A DNA stretch of 64,000 bases from Undaria pinnatifida. Its lineage: Eukaryota > Sar > Phaeophyceae > Laminariales > Alariaceae. The notes beneath the pieces were generated by a model. That model was not told where the DNA came from. It ran no database searches and saw only the letters and a list, made by a program, of their open reading frames with translations. The first letter of the stretch is position 1. Each line of letters opens with the position of its first letter. Both the position numbers and the translations under genes were made by a program. The DNA lies in NCBI GenBank assembly GCA_012845835.1, contig JABAKD010000021.1, positions 4,960,706 to 5,024,705 on the forward strand. The letters run 5' to 3'. This document shows positions 50,930 to 63,854 of the stretch, in pieces.

Positions 50930-51579
50930 CGTAGGTTGATCCTGGAACCGGGTGGTGTAGGGTCTGAAAAAAAATCCGATGAAACGTGGCTAGTGGTCGT
51001 ACTAGGGTGTACTGCAGCGCTCCGATTGCAAGACAGTGACGTCGTGGTGTTCGCGGATGATGTGGTAGGAGCGCTGGAGACGGATGATGGTCCAGTAAAA
51101 CGCGTTGAAGAGCTCCGAGGACGAGCCAGTGAGGGCGGGGTGTTCGCGGACGATGCAGTAAGAGCTCTGTGACGGAAGAAGACGAGGCTGCAGGAGCTCA
51201 GGTGAAAGGTGGAGCTCTGACGAAGGTGGAGCTCTGGTCGCGAAGCTCAGGTGACGACGGGTGACGACGAATCTTCGTGCAGGAGGAGTTCTGGTCGCGA
51301 AGCGCAGGCGACGACGAAGCTTTGTCGAAGATGGAGCTCTGAAAAAGGTGGATCTCTGGTCGTGAAGCTCGGGTGACGACGAAGCTCTGGCGAAGGGTGG
51401 AACTCCGGCGAAGGTGGAGCTCTGGTCGCGAACTCAGGTGACAAAGAAGCTCTGGTGAAGATGGAGCTCTAGTCGCAAATCCCAGGTGATGACGAAGCTC
51501 TGGTGAAAGGTGGAACTCCCAGGTAACGACGCAGCTCTGGTGAAGATGGAGCTCTAGTCGCAAAGCTCAGGTGATGATG
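50930..51579. repeat. Tandem array, left part (GAAGCTCTGGTGAA)
   Basis: Units of roughly 40-60 bp built from GTGGAGCTCTGGTCGCGAAG and CTCAGGTGACGACG. The array continues at 57822-57900 after the Copia element, which therefore inserted into it. 50990-51170 carries a related, more diverged unit (TTCGCGGAYGATG). Confidence 0.8.
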
Positions 51580-51999
51580 TGTTGGTGATAGCGGCAGTGT
51601 GTATCGGCCGAGCTGCTGTAGATCATCTGATTGGATAATTTGAATATTGAATTGTCAATTGTAGTAAGTTGATGCTGGATATTCTGGGAATATTCTTTGT
51701 GGTACTTCGGTAGGTTGTACACAGGTACGAGCTATACAATGGACCGCAGGTGTGTGTGTCGGTACATTGGTATGTGGTACATTGGACACTTATCCAGTAG
51801 GAAGGTTCAGGCATTGTTGCTGTAGGTCTGACTATCAGGCTATTGTCATGTTAGGGGTATTGTTTGTGGTACGGAGGGTGAGGTTGTGCGCGCCCACGAG
51901 CGCCCCCACCCTGCTCACTCCACCTTGCCTACCTGTCTCAGAAGGGCAATTGCTCAATAATACAACATATTTTCCCCAGAAGCCACGAGTTTACCAACA
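51580..51999 (+). repeat. Copia 5' LTR
   Basis: Starts TGTTGGTGATAGCGG and ends TTTACCAACA. The palindrome ACGCTATAGCGT follows immediately. A standard TGG-initial PBS is not seen, so the primer may be a half-tRNA. Confidence 0.95.
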
Positions 52000-52090
52000 C
52001 GCTATAGCGTCAAAGGTGTCTACTGCTCCGTCGTCCCCTTGGACTACACTAGACTGCTGTACGAGAGAGGCCTGATCAACCTGTCTCATC

Positions 52091-52816
52091 ATGGCTGAAC
52101 CCGAGACACCTGCGGGTGGCCGAGTTCAGAGTAATCCGCAGGATGTTGGTGAGAGGATGGTTTCCCTAGAGACGCAGTTGTCCCAACTTACGACTCTAGT
52201 CACGTCGCTTGTTGATCAACAGAAGGAGCAAGTGGAGTCCTCTGTGTCTGCTGTCGCGCCGGGAGGCGGCGGAACAGAGTATGCTGGTGGTACGCATTCT
52301 ACCGATGATGCTACTGGCAGGACCGCGGGAGGTACGGGCGGCGATGCCCAAGGCTTTGGCGTGTCCAGCATGGGGGTTGGGAGTAGTAGTCTTGCTGGCT
52401 CAGGCTTGAACCCTGATGTATTCGCTGTTAATCGTTCCTCTGCTGGTGGTGCAAGCTTTGGTTCGATTGGGATTGGAAGTGGGGCTGTAGGTAGCCAGTC
52501 TTTCGTTCCCGGGACTGTAGGTAGGGCTCTCGGAAGCCAGTCCTCTGTTCCTGCCGAACCTACTCCGTCGAGCAGGTGGTGGGAAAGTGTCGCCAGTGGA
52601 AACAATCTGATTCCTGGGGCCGGCATTACTGATACAGGAGAGAAGTTGGGTGGGGGTCCTTTCAAAGTTCCCAAGGCTTCTGTTTTCGATGGGACAGACG
52701 GGTCTTACCCCTCATGGTCGCAGAATTTTCTGCTAAGTGCCCGGCACAACAATCTGTTTGAGGCGTTTGTTTCCGAGAGACTGAGATTCCGATTGCTGAC
52801 ATTGGTTTCGACTTGA
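52091..52816 (+). pseudogene. Copia gag, N-terminal part
   Basis: 241 codons from MAEPETPAGG. A Gly/Ser-rich region is followed by a UBN2-like gag start (VFDGTDGSYPSWSQNF). The true frame shifts near 52770-52785 (GTTTCCGAGAGACTG), after which this frame soon stops. Confidence 0.75.
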
Positions 52817-53045
52817 CCCCCTGGGTAGAGAAAGGATTCAGTGTGGGTGTGCTGCGTCAGGCTGAGATGGCATGGTGGTTTCTGTTCGACTGCTTGAAGA
52901 AGGATAGTCTGAAAACTATGGTTCGCCACGCTGGTTCTTCCAGCAAGGATGTTCGAGTGCTAAAATATCATTTTCTGCCATTGAGCCAGAGTCAGATTCG
53001 TGTGCAGGAGGAGAAACTCAATCACTGCGCATGCGTTCGAATGAG
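52783..53045 (+). pseudogene. Copia gag, middle part
   Basis: Continues gag in another frame (IADIGFDLTPWVEKGF ... WWFLFDCLKKDSLKTMVR), as in UBN2 gag domains. A second shift near 53025-53030 (AATCACTG) moves the sequence to the next frame. Confidence 0.65.
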
Positions 53046-54005
53046 AATCCCTCGATCTTCTTTGCATCTGTGAGAGAGACGCTTGGTGTGCTTCAAATGC
53101 TGGAAGTCAGGAAAGATGACAGAGAGGTGTGCAACCTGATGCTCGAGGGGCTGTCGCATGAACATAAGACTCTGCGTGAAACTCTGGTGGTGTTCTGCCC
53201 GAATGACCCGTCGTTCATAGAGACTAAAGTGCGTGAACGGTACCTCGACTTGCAGACTCAAGGTGGTCCGAAGAAACACGGTGTTGCTCTGATGTCTAGG
53301 CCTGAGAAGAAGAGTGCGAAGAAGCAGAACTACAAGTCAAGGTCTGACTCCGAGTCTGATTCATCTAAGAAAACGGCGTTTCAAGGGAAGTGTTTCAAGT
53401 GTGGGGAGGTCGGTCACGTGAAGAAGGACTGTCTGGCTCGTGTGATCGCTCATCCCTCCCAGACCGGATCATACGAGGACGCCAAGAATGAAAACGGTGA
53501 GATATCTGAGTTGTTAGTGCTTCTGTCCCAAACTGACTCGGACCTGAGAAATACCTGGAATGATACCATGGTGTTTCTGTCCCAAAATCTCTCAAACGAT
53601 TGGAGTGATGACACGTATCTTGCATCGTGGTATGACTCTGTACTGGTGAATAGGGTGAATTCTTATGGTGCTGATATTCCAACGCTGTATAGTGAAGTGG
53701 CGGACAGGATAAGGAACTATGTCGGTAGTGATCGTGTTATTCGTGATTCTATTCGTGAATATGCCACTCTCACCAAGAAGAGGTGTTTCGAAGATTGGTA
53801 TGCAGACACAGATACCGCTTTCCACATGACAGATTCTCTCTCGTGTATGAAGGATGTGAAGCCTTGCCACAAGAATGTAAAGGGAATTGGTGGCGTGACT
53901 TGTGAGGTAGCTCTTTCAGGAACTCTGGAATTGGTGTTCGTGTCTGCTGACAACGAGTTTTTGGTAGAGTTGAACAATGTGCTGTACTGTCCCAAATTGG
54001 GGTAA
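53031..54005 (+). pseudogene. Copia gag end, zinc knuckle and protease
   Basis: 324 codons. After the gag core comes CFKCGEVGHVKKDC (53392-53433), a perfect CCHC knuckle. The protease site reads WYADTDTAFHMT where Copia proteases have D-S/T-G, so the catalytic glycine is an aspartate. The frame ends at TAA 54003-54005, followed by a T/C-run (CCTTTTTTTCCCCC). Confidence 0.8.
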
Positions 54006-54070
54006 CCTTTTTTTCCCCCAGCGCAGAATTTGATGGCGAGTCATGTAATGGTCTTGGTGGTCCTCGTGGT

Positions 54071-55942
54071 GTGATGACTGCTTTCCACGGACATGTGACT
54101 TTTGAGAATTTCGATGGCATACTTGTTGCGACTGCGTATCGTGTGGGTGATGACTCTATTGGATCCGTGTTGGCTGCCCTCACTCCTTCAAACCCCAAGC
54201 ACGAAACGAGTATGGATGTGAATGACTTTCATAACATTTATGCTCACTCACATGAAGGATTGCTTCGTACTACTGCAAATCGACTGGGTATCAAGTTGAC
54301 TGGTAGCCTAGATGCTTGTACGGGATGTTCGATGTCGAAGGCAATTAGAAAAGGGATTGCTCGTGAAACTAAATGTAGATCAGATAAAAAGTTAGGGAGA
54401 GTTTATGTTGACCTGGGAGGGAAGAAGGCCGTTGTGTCCATAGGGGGAAGGTATTACCCCATGATTGTGAAGGATGATTTCACAAGGCGTGCATGGATCT
54501 ATTTCCTGAGAAGTAAATCAGACGCTGCGAGTGCTTTCCGGAGTTTTCTTGCTAGTGTGCGTGCTGATGGAATCCCATCATTGGTTGAGATTGTTAGATC
54601 TGACAATGGAGGGGAGTTTTTCGGTGGAGAATTTGCATCTATGTGCAATGAGCTCTTGATTAAGCAAGAGTTCACCCCAGCTTACAGTCCTCAATACAAC
54701 GGTGTTGCAGAGCGTGGCTTGGGATTGATAGAGGAGGCCGCAATGGCGGCTCGTGTTCAGGCGAAAGTTCCTTTTGGGCATGTACAGTTACCTAAGACTG
54801 ACAGACTCTGGGCTGGGGCAATGCAGTGGGCTTGCGAGGCACTTAATCACACGGCTTGTTCTGCTAACCCCGATTCCAAGTCGCCGTACGAAATGTGGTA
54901 TGGGGAAGCTCGTCCTGCTAAACCTTATCAATTTTCGAAACCGGCGTACTGCAAGTGGCAGCGACCGTCGAAGCTGTTTCCGAAGGGTGATAGTTGCTTT
55001 TATGTCGGTCCTTCGAGAGACCACCCGCGTGATTGTCATAGAGTACTTACGAGGGTTGGGACTTTTCAGGAAACGAGGGATGTAACGTGGGAGGCGTTGC
55101 CGTCACAACTCCCTCCACCGCAACCTCTGTTGCCGATAGAGATCGCGGAGGAGGGAGGGGAGGAAAGTGACAACGATGTAGAAGCCGAGGTATGGCCGCT
55201 TGTAGGGAGGGGAGTTGCCCACACACTGTTGCGAAATAACGCGGCAGTGGTCCCCTCTGGTGCAGCAACGAACGAGGTAGTGGTCCCCCCTGGTGAAGCA
55301 GTCGATGTGGTTGAAAGTGTTGACGCAGAGAGTGTAGGTCGATCGCCGTTTGCCCCCTCTGTGCCATCTTCACCCGTTCCCTCTGTGTCGTCTCCAGCAC
55401 CTGAGTTCACCGATAGTGAGGGGCTGGGAGGGCAAGATGTGGGGGAACTAGAGTCGATGGGTCTTGAAGAGCAGGATACAGAGTCTGTAGGGCCGGGAGG
55501 GCAGGAGGCAGAGGCAGAGGCATCTCCTCCAGTTGCTCGTCGTCCGCGGCATGTAGCTGAGCTAGCTGATTTCAACAACCCTGCGCGTGAGAATGATGAA
55601 GTAAGAGAAGGTAGAACTCGCGCGCAAACCCGTGCAGTTAACCAGCAGAATGTATCTAGCCTTGTGGCCACTCTAGGGCCCGTCTGCGCAACAGAGATAA
55701 TATATGCGCTGTTGGCGGAGCAGAGAGCAGGTGACGCAGTGGAATTGCCGAAAGAACTAGTGCAGGACGTAGAGTCTGAGCCTGATAGCTATCAAGAAGC
55801 CCGGCAATCGAAGTACGCCACGATTTGGGATGGAGCTATGTCTGCAGAAGTTGATGGCTTGATAAGGGCAGGAACGTTCACGTTAGCGGTAAAGATCCCA
55901 ATATGCTGTAACGTGATAGATGCTAGATGGGTTTTCAAATAA
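54071..55942 (+). pseudogene. Copia integrase and RT start
   Basis: 623 codons. Zinc domain H-x3-H with C-x2-C (HSHEG ... CTGC). Catalytic D at about 115 (VDLGG), D at about 177 (RSDNGGEF) and E at about 213 (GVAERG). Then an acidic, Pro/Ser-rich linker (about 350-500) and the RT entry motif ARWVFK, where TAA (55940-55942) stops the frame. The same frame continues as the next entry. Confidence 0.85.
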
Positions 55943-57325
55943 AAAGCAGACGAGACAGGAAAGATATTGAAGGCCAAGGCTAGGCTTGTCGCGAAGGGCT
56001 TCAGGCAGAAGTATGGTGTATACTATCTTGAGACTTTCTCGCCTACTGCAAATCCTGCATCAATTCGATTGTTGGTAGCATTGGCGTGCAAGTATGATTT
56101 GGAATTACTCCACTGGGACATTGAGCAGGCGTTTGTTCAGTCGAAGTTGGATCACGAGGTGTTCATGAAGTTGCCTCCTGGCTGTGGTTCGATGTCAGGA
56201 AAGGTTGTCCGTCTGAACAAGAGTTTGTACGCATTGAAGCAGGCATCTAAAACATTTTACAAGAGGCTAGTATCGGATCTAAAGAGGATTGGTTTCGAGC
56301 AGTCTCTGTGTGACCCCTGTGTGCTGCGTTTCATGATGGGAGACGAGGTGATAGGGATGGTCGCGATTCACGTGGATGACATTCTGTATGCAGGAACTAA
56401 GAGTCTTGCCAAGGTGGTTGTAGAAGCTCTAGGCGATTCTCTTCCTACAAAGAATTTGGGTGAGGTCAAGTTCTTTCTTGGTTGCGCATTTATTCGCGAC
56501 CGCGAGGCTGGCATGATTGAGATTTCTCAGGAGAGTTACATCAGGAGTGTGCTTGAGAGATTCAAAATTTGTCGCACCAGCTCGATCCCTGCTTCCCCTG
56601 CTAACGATAACAGGTCCGTGATGGAGGATGAGGAGGCAGGAGATGTGCCGTTCCGAGAGGTAGTGGGGTGCCTGATGTGGATCGCCAATGGGACGAGGCC
56701 TGACATCTCGAATGCTGTGCGGGCGGTGGCGAGGCACTCTCATGAGCCAAAGAAGAGAGACTGGAAGGCAGCTCAGAAGATTCTGAACTATCTTCTGGAA
56801 ACGGCACATCTAACTCTGAAGTACAAGAGAGACAGTACGGTTGATGACGTAGGCACGTTGGTGTACGTAGATGCAGACTTTGCCAGCAAGGCCACTGACC
56901 GTAGATCAGTTTCGGGAGCACTAGTTATTGTGGCTGCCTGTCTTGTAGATTGGCTTTCTTGGACGCCGAAATGCGTTTCGCAGTTGACTTCTGAGGCAGA
57001 GTATCTTGCGATGGGCGATGGTGTGAAGGAGTCTCTGTTTGTGAACGGAATACTTCAGTTCTTGAGGCCTAGTGTAGAGCCTCGTAAAATTGACGTCCTT
57101 GAGGACAACGAGGGAGCGATTGCGCTTGCAGAGAATCCGCTTAGCTCGAGCAGGAGTAAGCACATCGACGTGAGGCACCACTTTCTTAGAAATCTGACCG
57201 AGGAGGGTGTGATCGAGATCACGCATGTTCCCAGCGAAAAACAACATGCGGACATCCTCACGAAGGCTCTGCCGAGAAGTATTTTTGAAGTTCACCGTGA
57301 CTTTGCATTTGGCTCTAGGAAGTAG
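55943..57325 (+). pseudogene. Copia reverse transcriptase and RNase H
   Basis: In frame with the previous entry after the nonsense codon; the first ATG is at 55967. RT: ARLVAKGFRQ, DIEQAFVQ, LNKSLYALKQA and the catalytic HVDDIL. RNase H: DADFASKATDRRSVSG, SEAEYLAM, EDNEGAIALAEN and SKHIDVRHHFLR. It ends at TAG 57323-57325 with full family length, so this part looks undamaged. Confidence 0.9.
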
Positions 57326-57396
57326 GAGTCTGATTTTTTTTTGTTTGTCATACTGCATGTTGTGGGTCTGGTAGATACAACAGCCCCTGGGGAGGG

Positions 57397-57816
57397 TGTT
57401 GGTGATAGCGGCAATGTGTATCGGCCGAGCTGCTGTAGATCATCTGATTGGATAATTTGAATATTGAATTGTCAATTGTAGTAAGTTGATGCCTGATATT
57501 CTGGGAATATTCTTTGTGGTACTTCGGTAGGTTGTACACAAGTACGAGCTATACAATGGACCGCAGGTGTGTGTGTCGGTACATTGGTATGTGGTACATT
57601 GGACACTTATCCAGTAGGAAGGTTCAGGCATTGTTGCTGTAGGTCTGACTATCAGGCTATTGTCATGTTAGGGGTATTGTTTGTGGTACGGAGGGTGAGG
57701 TTGTGCGCGCCCACGAGCGCCCCCACCTTGCTCACTCCACCTTGCCTACCTGTCTCAGAAGGGCAATTGCTCAATAATACAACATATTTTCCCCAGAAGC
57801 CACGAGTTTACCAACA
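57397..57816 (+). repeat. Copia 3' LTR
   Basis: 420 bp, preceded by the purine tract CTGGGGAGGG (57387-57396). Confidence 0.95.
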
Positions 57817-57821
57817 TGATG

Positions 57822-57900
57822 AAGCTCTGGTGAAAGGTGGAACTCCGGTGAAGATGGAGCTCTAGTCGCGAAGCTCAGGTGACGACGAAGCTCTGGTCAC
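57822..57900. repeat. Tandem array, right part
   Basis: Continues the array broken at 51579: GAAGCTCTGGTGAAAGGTGG and CGAAGCTCAGGTGACGACG. Confidence 0.8.
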
Positions 57901-60900
57901 GGTGTTCGCGCGGCAGTGGGGGGGGTTCGATGATCTTGGGGGTGTAGCCGCAGGTACTGGCGAGAAAAACCGTAGTCGGAAGGGCTGTCCACAGTTTCCA
58001 GCGGCGGCGGTGGAGCGATGACGGCTCTGGGAAAATAATGGTCCGACGAAGGATGAGGAGGGCCAAAAAGGGATGACCCAATGGTGGGCGCTGGGGAGAA
58101 CGAAGGACGGCCTGAAATCCAATCCAGGAGGAGCGCCAGGGTCTTCGGCGTCTTTCTCGGAGCTGGCTAGCGAACCGGAGGCGATGTCATGGGCCGAAAT
58201 AGACCCGACGGAGGTTTTGGCGCGGAGAAGGGGTCGACGGATTTTTGGTATGGTCCGCAGTGGTGAGTTGCCAAAAGTATTTCCAGCGAAACGTGGTGGT
58301 GCATGGGGCAGGAGGGAGGGGTTTAAGCCCACCCCAGTCAATGCCTAACAGGAAGGGTGCACGGTTTGCGCGTCGCCGGTGGATGGGGGCGGATGGTGAT
58401 GGTGGGTCGAAAGGAAGGGGGAACTAGCCCACCCAAAACGATACCCGGGATGGGATGCTGACATATTTCGACGTGGGCAGCGAAGAGGCCGTGGAACGGC
58501 TCGATTGCTGGCTAAAAAGGTCCCACACGTACCAGGCTCGGGAGTTTCAAGAGCCCGAGAAAAAAAAAAAAAAAACTCGGAAGAAGGGGGCGGTGGAATG
58601 GTAGAAGTGGGTCGTAGAGGACAGGTAGCGAGCCCACCCAAACCGATAGTCGGTTCGAAACGCTCATGCCCGGAAAAAAAAATTAACTCCAACTCAGAAT
58701 ATGGGAGCGGCGGGATGTGGTGGTGGGTTGGGAGGGACGGGGGAACGAGCCCATCCAAGTCGATGCCCGGGTCGGAGTGGTCATAACCGGAAAGGAACAA
58801 AACCACAGGTTCAGATGGTAAACCTATATAAATGTTAGGGTAGGGGGGGTGGCGACAGTGGCGTCACAGACGTGCCTTCAGGGACGGGTAGGGGTTGCCT
58901 AGGTTCAGGTGGCAATATTACAGGGCTGTTGAGGCAAAAAGGGGGTGGTGGCATTGGTGTCGCTGATATGTCTTCCGGGACGGATGAGGATTCGCTACCG
59001 TTGGGTTGGAGGGGAACTGTTCGGTGTTCACTGGCAACGGAAACGGAGTCAGTCGATGGTTGGACAAGAAGAACACGTACGACAAGAAAAAAAAAACACT
59101 GGGGAATAGATTGCCGTGGTGGCGAACCAAGGTGGATATGAGAAAGGCGGTGTAGACGGAAGCATCGACGCGCGAGCGCCGGTGAACTGTGGTTGGGAAG
59201 GTCGTCCGTGGTTGTGTCGTCGAAGAAAGCTGAAGGGCCGTAGGTGGCAAGGATCCGGTTAATGGGGGGGTAGCTAAAGAGCTGGGTGGGGAGCGATAAA
59301 TCGCGGGTTTGTTGTGGTTGGGGAAAGACGGAAAACTCGTCGTTGGCCTGGGTACGCTGGTGGGTAAACTGAAAGGCTGACCGGGAGGTGTCGTTGGTAG
59401 CTTGGTATGGGCGGGATAGTTTGGGCCAAGGTAGCCGTGAAAAGGGGGCGGTAGGGGCTCCAACGTTTGTCGAAAGGAGAACCAACCAGGCCGTGAGGAG
59501 GAGGGCGGTTGCTTTCTCCGGATGGTCGGCGGTGTCGGGGACAGATCGGTGACGAGTTCAGTGAAGCCAACCCAACCAGATGGAGGGGATGGCTGCTATC
59601 CTCGAGTCCGTAGGAAACATCGCCAGGCGGTGATCTTCGGCGGGATATACGGGACCCAAGCACAGTGGCTCTGTTGGGTCACGTGTGGTCAGAAGCGTGC
59701 AGGCGGTGGGCCGTGGTATGGGCGGGATTGGCGGAGACCGGAGCAAGGCGGCTCTTAGGTAACACGTCGGGGTGGAGAAGGGCATGGGGTGTTCGGCAGG
59801 TGCGCCTCGGTGGTAATGGAGGGGGCCGGGACGGAGGTGCTCCGTGGAAACCGGTCGCGTTGAAGAGGGGGCGCGGCAGAGTTGTTCTGTCGCGTTGGAA
59901 AGGGTCGGAGCGAGGTCGGTAGTATGAGGGGTCGGTTAGAAATGCCGAGACCGAAGGGGATGACTCGTTTGCAACGCGGCAGGTTAGGGGGAAAAGGCGG
60001 CTGCCAACCGAATAAAGCGGTTATTGCTTCTGCCTATGGATGGGATTGCCAGTCTCGGGTGTACCGTTGCCGAAGCTAGAGATACGAACTGGGAGGGCGG
60101 TGGTAGACGTCGAGGGTCGTTGGGTGGTGGTACGGGAATATTTTCCGGCGTTTGTCGGCCTCGAAACCATTGTCCCAGGTAGGTAATAAAAGAGCTCCGG
60201 TGTTTGTCGACCTCGGAACAAATGTCCATGGCTGGTCGTAGGAACGGTTCCGATACTTGGTCGAAGCCGGAATGAGCTGCGGGGTCGTGGTGTTGCAAAA
60301 AATGCCGGTGTCGGGCGATGTCGGAAACTACTCCACACCGTGATAAAAAAAAACCGTAGAGGAAGAATCCGAAAGAGTGGCACTGCTAAAGGTTGAACAT
60401 CCCAGAAGAGGTAGTTCGGTGTAGGCTGGCTGCGGTGAGCCGCCAAGCAGTGGTCAGTTGCGGCTGTCTGTAGGACTGTCGCGTGGCAATGGCGAGGGTG
60501 CAGCTGGCTGATTCAGAGAAAAGAGCCGGCTGGATCTACGTGATCGCAAAGGGAGTCTCGGTATTGTATCACCGAGGCTCTGGGAGGGTCTCCGTGGGTG
60601 GCGTTTAAAGGAGCGGGGCGAAGATACCCTGGGGGTCCTGTCTCCAAGCGGCGCTGGATGAGCAGGATAGGACTCGCAAGGAAATGCTGTACCTGTGGTC
60701 CGTGTCCACGCAATCCACGAGGGTTGCGGGGAAGACGGGGCAGGGGGCTCAGGGCATATCCTGGTCAACTATGATCGCGAGTCTTCCGTCGTCATGACGG
60801 GATTGTTCCTTGGGCCTAGGGGCAGTGGTGCTATCAACACCGTGGCAGCGAGTGGGGATCCGTCGTTCGCGGGCCCAACTTTGCCACTGAAAAACGCGCA

Positions 60901-62700
60901 CGTCTTAGGACGAGCGCGGGTGGAGCCGCCGGTAAATAGGCGAGGCGGGCTCAGGATGCGATGGCCCGAATTTGGAATCAGAAGTTTCGCGCTGTGGTCC
61001 GGAACCGCTGGTAGCCGTAGTCTTCGGCAAGTAGCGTTGCTCATGGGTGGAAGGCGTCGAGTGGAGCATCTCAGTAGGGCTCGACGTCTTGGCCCCCTCG
61101 CACCCACACCTCAAGACCATCGCTAGAACAAGGGGATCAGGCTTGGACAAGCGATATCGTATGTATGGGGCTGGGCGGGGGGGGTAGGTTGTTGGGGGGC
61201 GGGGGCGTGGGTGGAGCTCGTTCTTTCAAAGTTGAAGCTAGAACCTCGTCCGCAATTAGATGGCCTGGCGCTGGTAGTGCTGTGTCGGTTGATCAGCGTC
61301 TAGCGTCCAGGGATTTGTGCCTTGATGGTTATCGGCCGGCCACGCTGGTGCGGTCGATGTTGTCGTCGTTGTCGCAGCAGTTGCCCGAGAAAGAAAGGCG
61401 ATCATGGCGCTTTACCCCAAAAATAGGTGCCACGGCATTTTCAACGAGCGGCACTGGTTGTCGCGGGTTATTGCCGGGTGATGGCGCCGGGTGCACGGTC
61501 CGCGCGTTTTCGCAACTGCCAAAAGTAAAACCAACATCCTGAAGTATGCCCATACCTGGGTTGAGCGCACGAGAGGCGTAGCGGTGTGGTTACAGTGCGA
61601 GAGTGTCGCTGGCACGATGCAGGCGTCAGAAGAAACGCCAGAAAGCAAGCGGAGTGATACTCGATGGCCAGGTGGTTGATAATGATGCTCGTCGCAGGTT
61701 GTGTCCCGTATCGCAATATGTGGTGGTTGCGAGCCACCACTTTTTGCGGTTCGTGAGACAGACGCAGGCGTCGTGGGCGTCAGAATTCGGGTGGTCGCGA
61801 CCGCCGTCGCGGCCACTACGGATAGGATGGCGTCTGCGTCGTTGGGCGACTTTGCTGTCGCTGTTACTGCGGTCAACATCGGTGATGTAGGTGGTAGGCG
61901 GAGAAGAATGGTGGTGTAGGTGGTAGTCGGAGAAGAACGGTGGTCTTGACCCGAGCAGTAGGTGATGCGGGGGGGGTGCGTGCGGCGTTTTTGGGGGCTA
62001 GTTGCGGAGGGCGTATGCGGCGTTTTTAGGCCGTGGGTTCACGGAAGGGAGTCGGAATTGCAAGGAAATCGACCGAACCGGCAGATTACCGCAGACGGAG
62101 CGTAGTTGGGTAGGTACGACGTGGCCAATAACCGAAAAAATATTTTACCGCAGACAGGGGTGTCTTTGGGTGCCGCCCGGTCGAGACCGTGGGTGCGCCG
62201 TATGCAGTTGTGAGTGAGTACCAGCAAACAAAAGCAGGAGCGAATGGGCGCAGGAGGTTAAGCGCAGTGATGGGCGGGCGAATCTGAACCGTAGTGGTGA
62301 TAGACGCGGCCGCGTGGGGTGGGCGGCTATGGGAGCCGGGGATGGGATGTGAACAGCAACGTTTCGGTTGGGGCGGTAGTCGTGGCTCAGATGGGGGGTG
62401 TGGGGGTGTGTGCAAGAGACGATCAAACTCGAGTACACGAGCTGGTAGTGCACAAAGGGCTGTAGACACGGTGGCATAATATGTAGAAGCCATCGCGGCG
62501 CTGGTCTCATGGATGCCGTTGCGGCGACACACTCTGTGGTAGTCGTCGCTGTACTTGTGGCGTTGTTGCGATCCCCCACGGAAAAAAAAATTAACCTCTT
62601 GCCCTCCGGTGCTAAACAAAAATCGCAGTCGCATCAGGTGGGCGTCTCTCGTAGAGGGATCCGTCCTCCTAGTCTCGGCGTGTAAGGTAGCTGTACCAAA
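57901..62700. repeat. G-rich degenerate tract, no gene recognised
   Basis: The plus strand is rich in GGTGG and GGTCG words. At 58370-58800 three degenerate tandem units (about 125-175 bp) share GAGCCCACCCAAA, GATGCCCGG and GGTGGTGGGT. At 60115-60290, CGGTGTTTGTCGACCTCGGAA-like words recur. The minus strand is open for long stretches (for example 58835-59485) because of its Pro/Ser/Thr-rich composition. Confidence 0.5.
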
Positions 62701-63850
62701 CGTCGAGGGATCCGGTTTGACTGAAATGGGTCGGGGTCAGTGGCGGCGGTGAAAATGCCGTCACGACCCCAGCCGCAAAAATGCGCTCCGGGCATTATTT
62801 CGATTTTATGGAACAAAATGACAAGGTCCTTCACAGTAACTGTACCACCCATGGCTACAGCAGAAGAAGAACGCGAAGCACACTGTTCATTGTGAGCGTT
62901 GAGGGGTTGGGTCCTGGTTGGTGCGGGATTTACCGCGAAGGTGGGGGGGGGTCTATGTTGGTCCGGAATGGATAGGGAAGGTATCGCACGCACCGGAGTA
63001 GAGAAGTAGGATGTAGTACAAGTAGTTTTCGAACGTCACCAAGAAGACCGGAGGGTGATAGATGATTGTAGAGATTCCCGGGGGAGGAGCGTGGTGCTCG
63101 GGAGATGGTTAGAACCACCGAGTTATCCAGTCGAAAAAAAAACAGATTCAGACCTTACAACACGGACAATATGTGTACCTCTTGTACCCGTCGATAACCT
63201 AAGCTATATTTGAGGTTTTTCCGAAGCACAAATCCGGACCTAAAAATGACGGTGTACTTCCGGGGTACACTGTTTTAAAAATACCGGGGGTGGTTCCGTG
63301 TAACACGCGAAATATACTCGTGAAAAAGATAGAGAGATGGCACTCGGAGCGCGGCGCACTCGGAGTGCGGTTGTAGTCAACAGAATTTTGCTCAAGCACG
63401 ATCCTAATACAGTTTGGGTCATTCCAACGCTGCATCAGGTCGGGGATGCGTAACAGCGAAAACGGAATCCTCATAAAAATAGCTCAAACACGCGTGGGGT
63501 ATTAAGCGTATTGACGAGGCTTGTGGCACCTTGAATCTTACCCTCACAGAGGTTTTCCAAATAGAACACAGTGCACCGTAAGAGGATTTTATAAAATACT
63601 ACCGATATTATACAGTGGGATGCTCGACGTGTAATACCGTTGTTCGCGCATTCTGGGGTTGAAATCCCCAAAGATTTAATGCACCGTGACAAAGCAATCA
63701 TTGTCAATTGCGTTAGTCAGCATTATTTGCAGCGCGTGTTGATGCTCGTGACAAGGCGATCGTGGGTGCATGACCATTTTTGATATCAACAGTAGATATC
63801 GATTAAATGCAACGCGCGGCGAAACCAGGGACACGCATTATCGCACCGAC
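62701..63850. other. No gene recognised
   Basis: Short frames only. GCACTCGGAGCGCGGC and GCACTCGGAGTGCGG form a short tandem at 63341-63372. Confidence 0.35.
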
Positions 63851-63854
63851 ATAC

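Larger units (their letters stand above)
51580..57816 (+). mobile_element. Ty1/Copia-type LTR retrotransposon, young but broken
   Basis: 6237 bp. LTRs 51580-51999 and 57397-57816 (420 bp each, about five differences). Target duplication TGATG at 51575-51579 and 57817-57821. The order gag, protease, integrase, RT, RNase H is that of Copia. There are at least three frame changes before the integrase and one nonsense codon at the start of RT, so no intact polyprotein can be read directly. Confidence 0.95.

Noticed and set aside
54003-54025. Tiny intron GTAACC...CCCCCAG in the Copia element
   Set aside because: About 20 bp is too short to be spliced and the reading frame is not restored further downstream. 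A damaged site is simpler.
58835-59485. 216-codon Pro/Ser/Thr-rich minus-strand frame
   Set aside because: Two overlapping frames are equally open, with the same composition bias, in degenerate G-rich repeats. No family.
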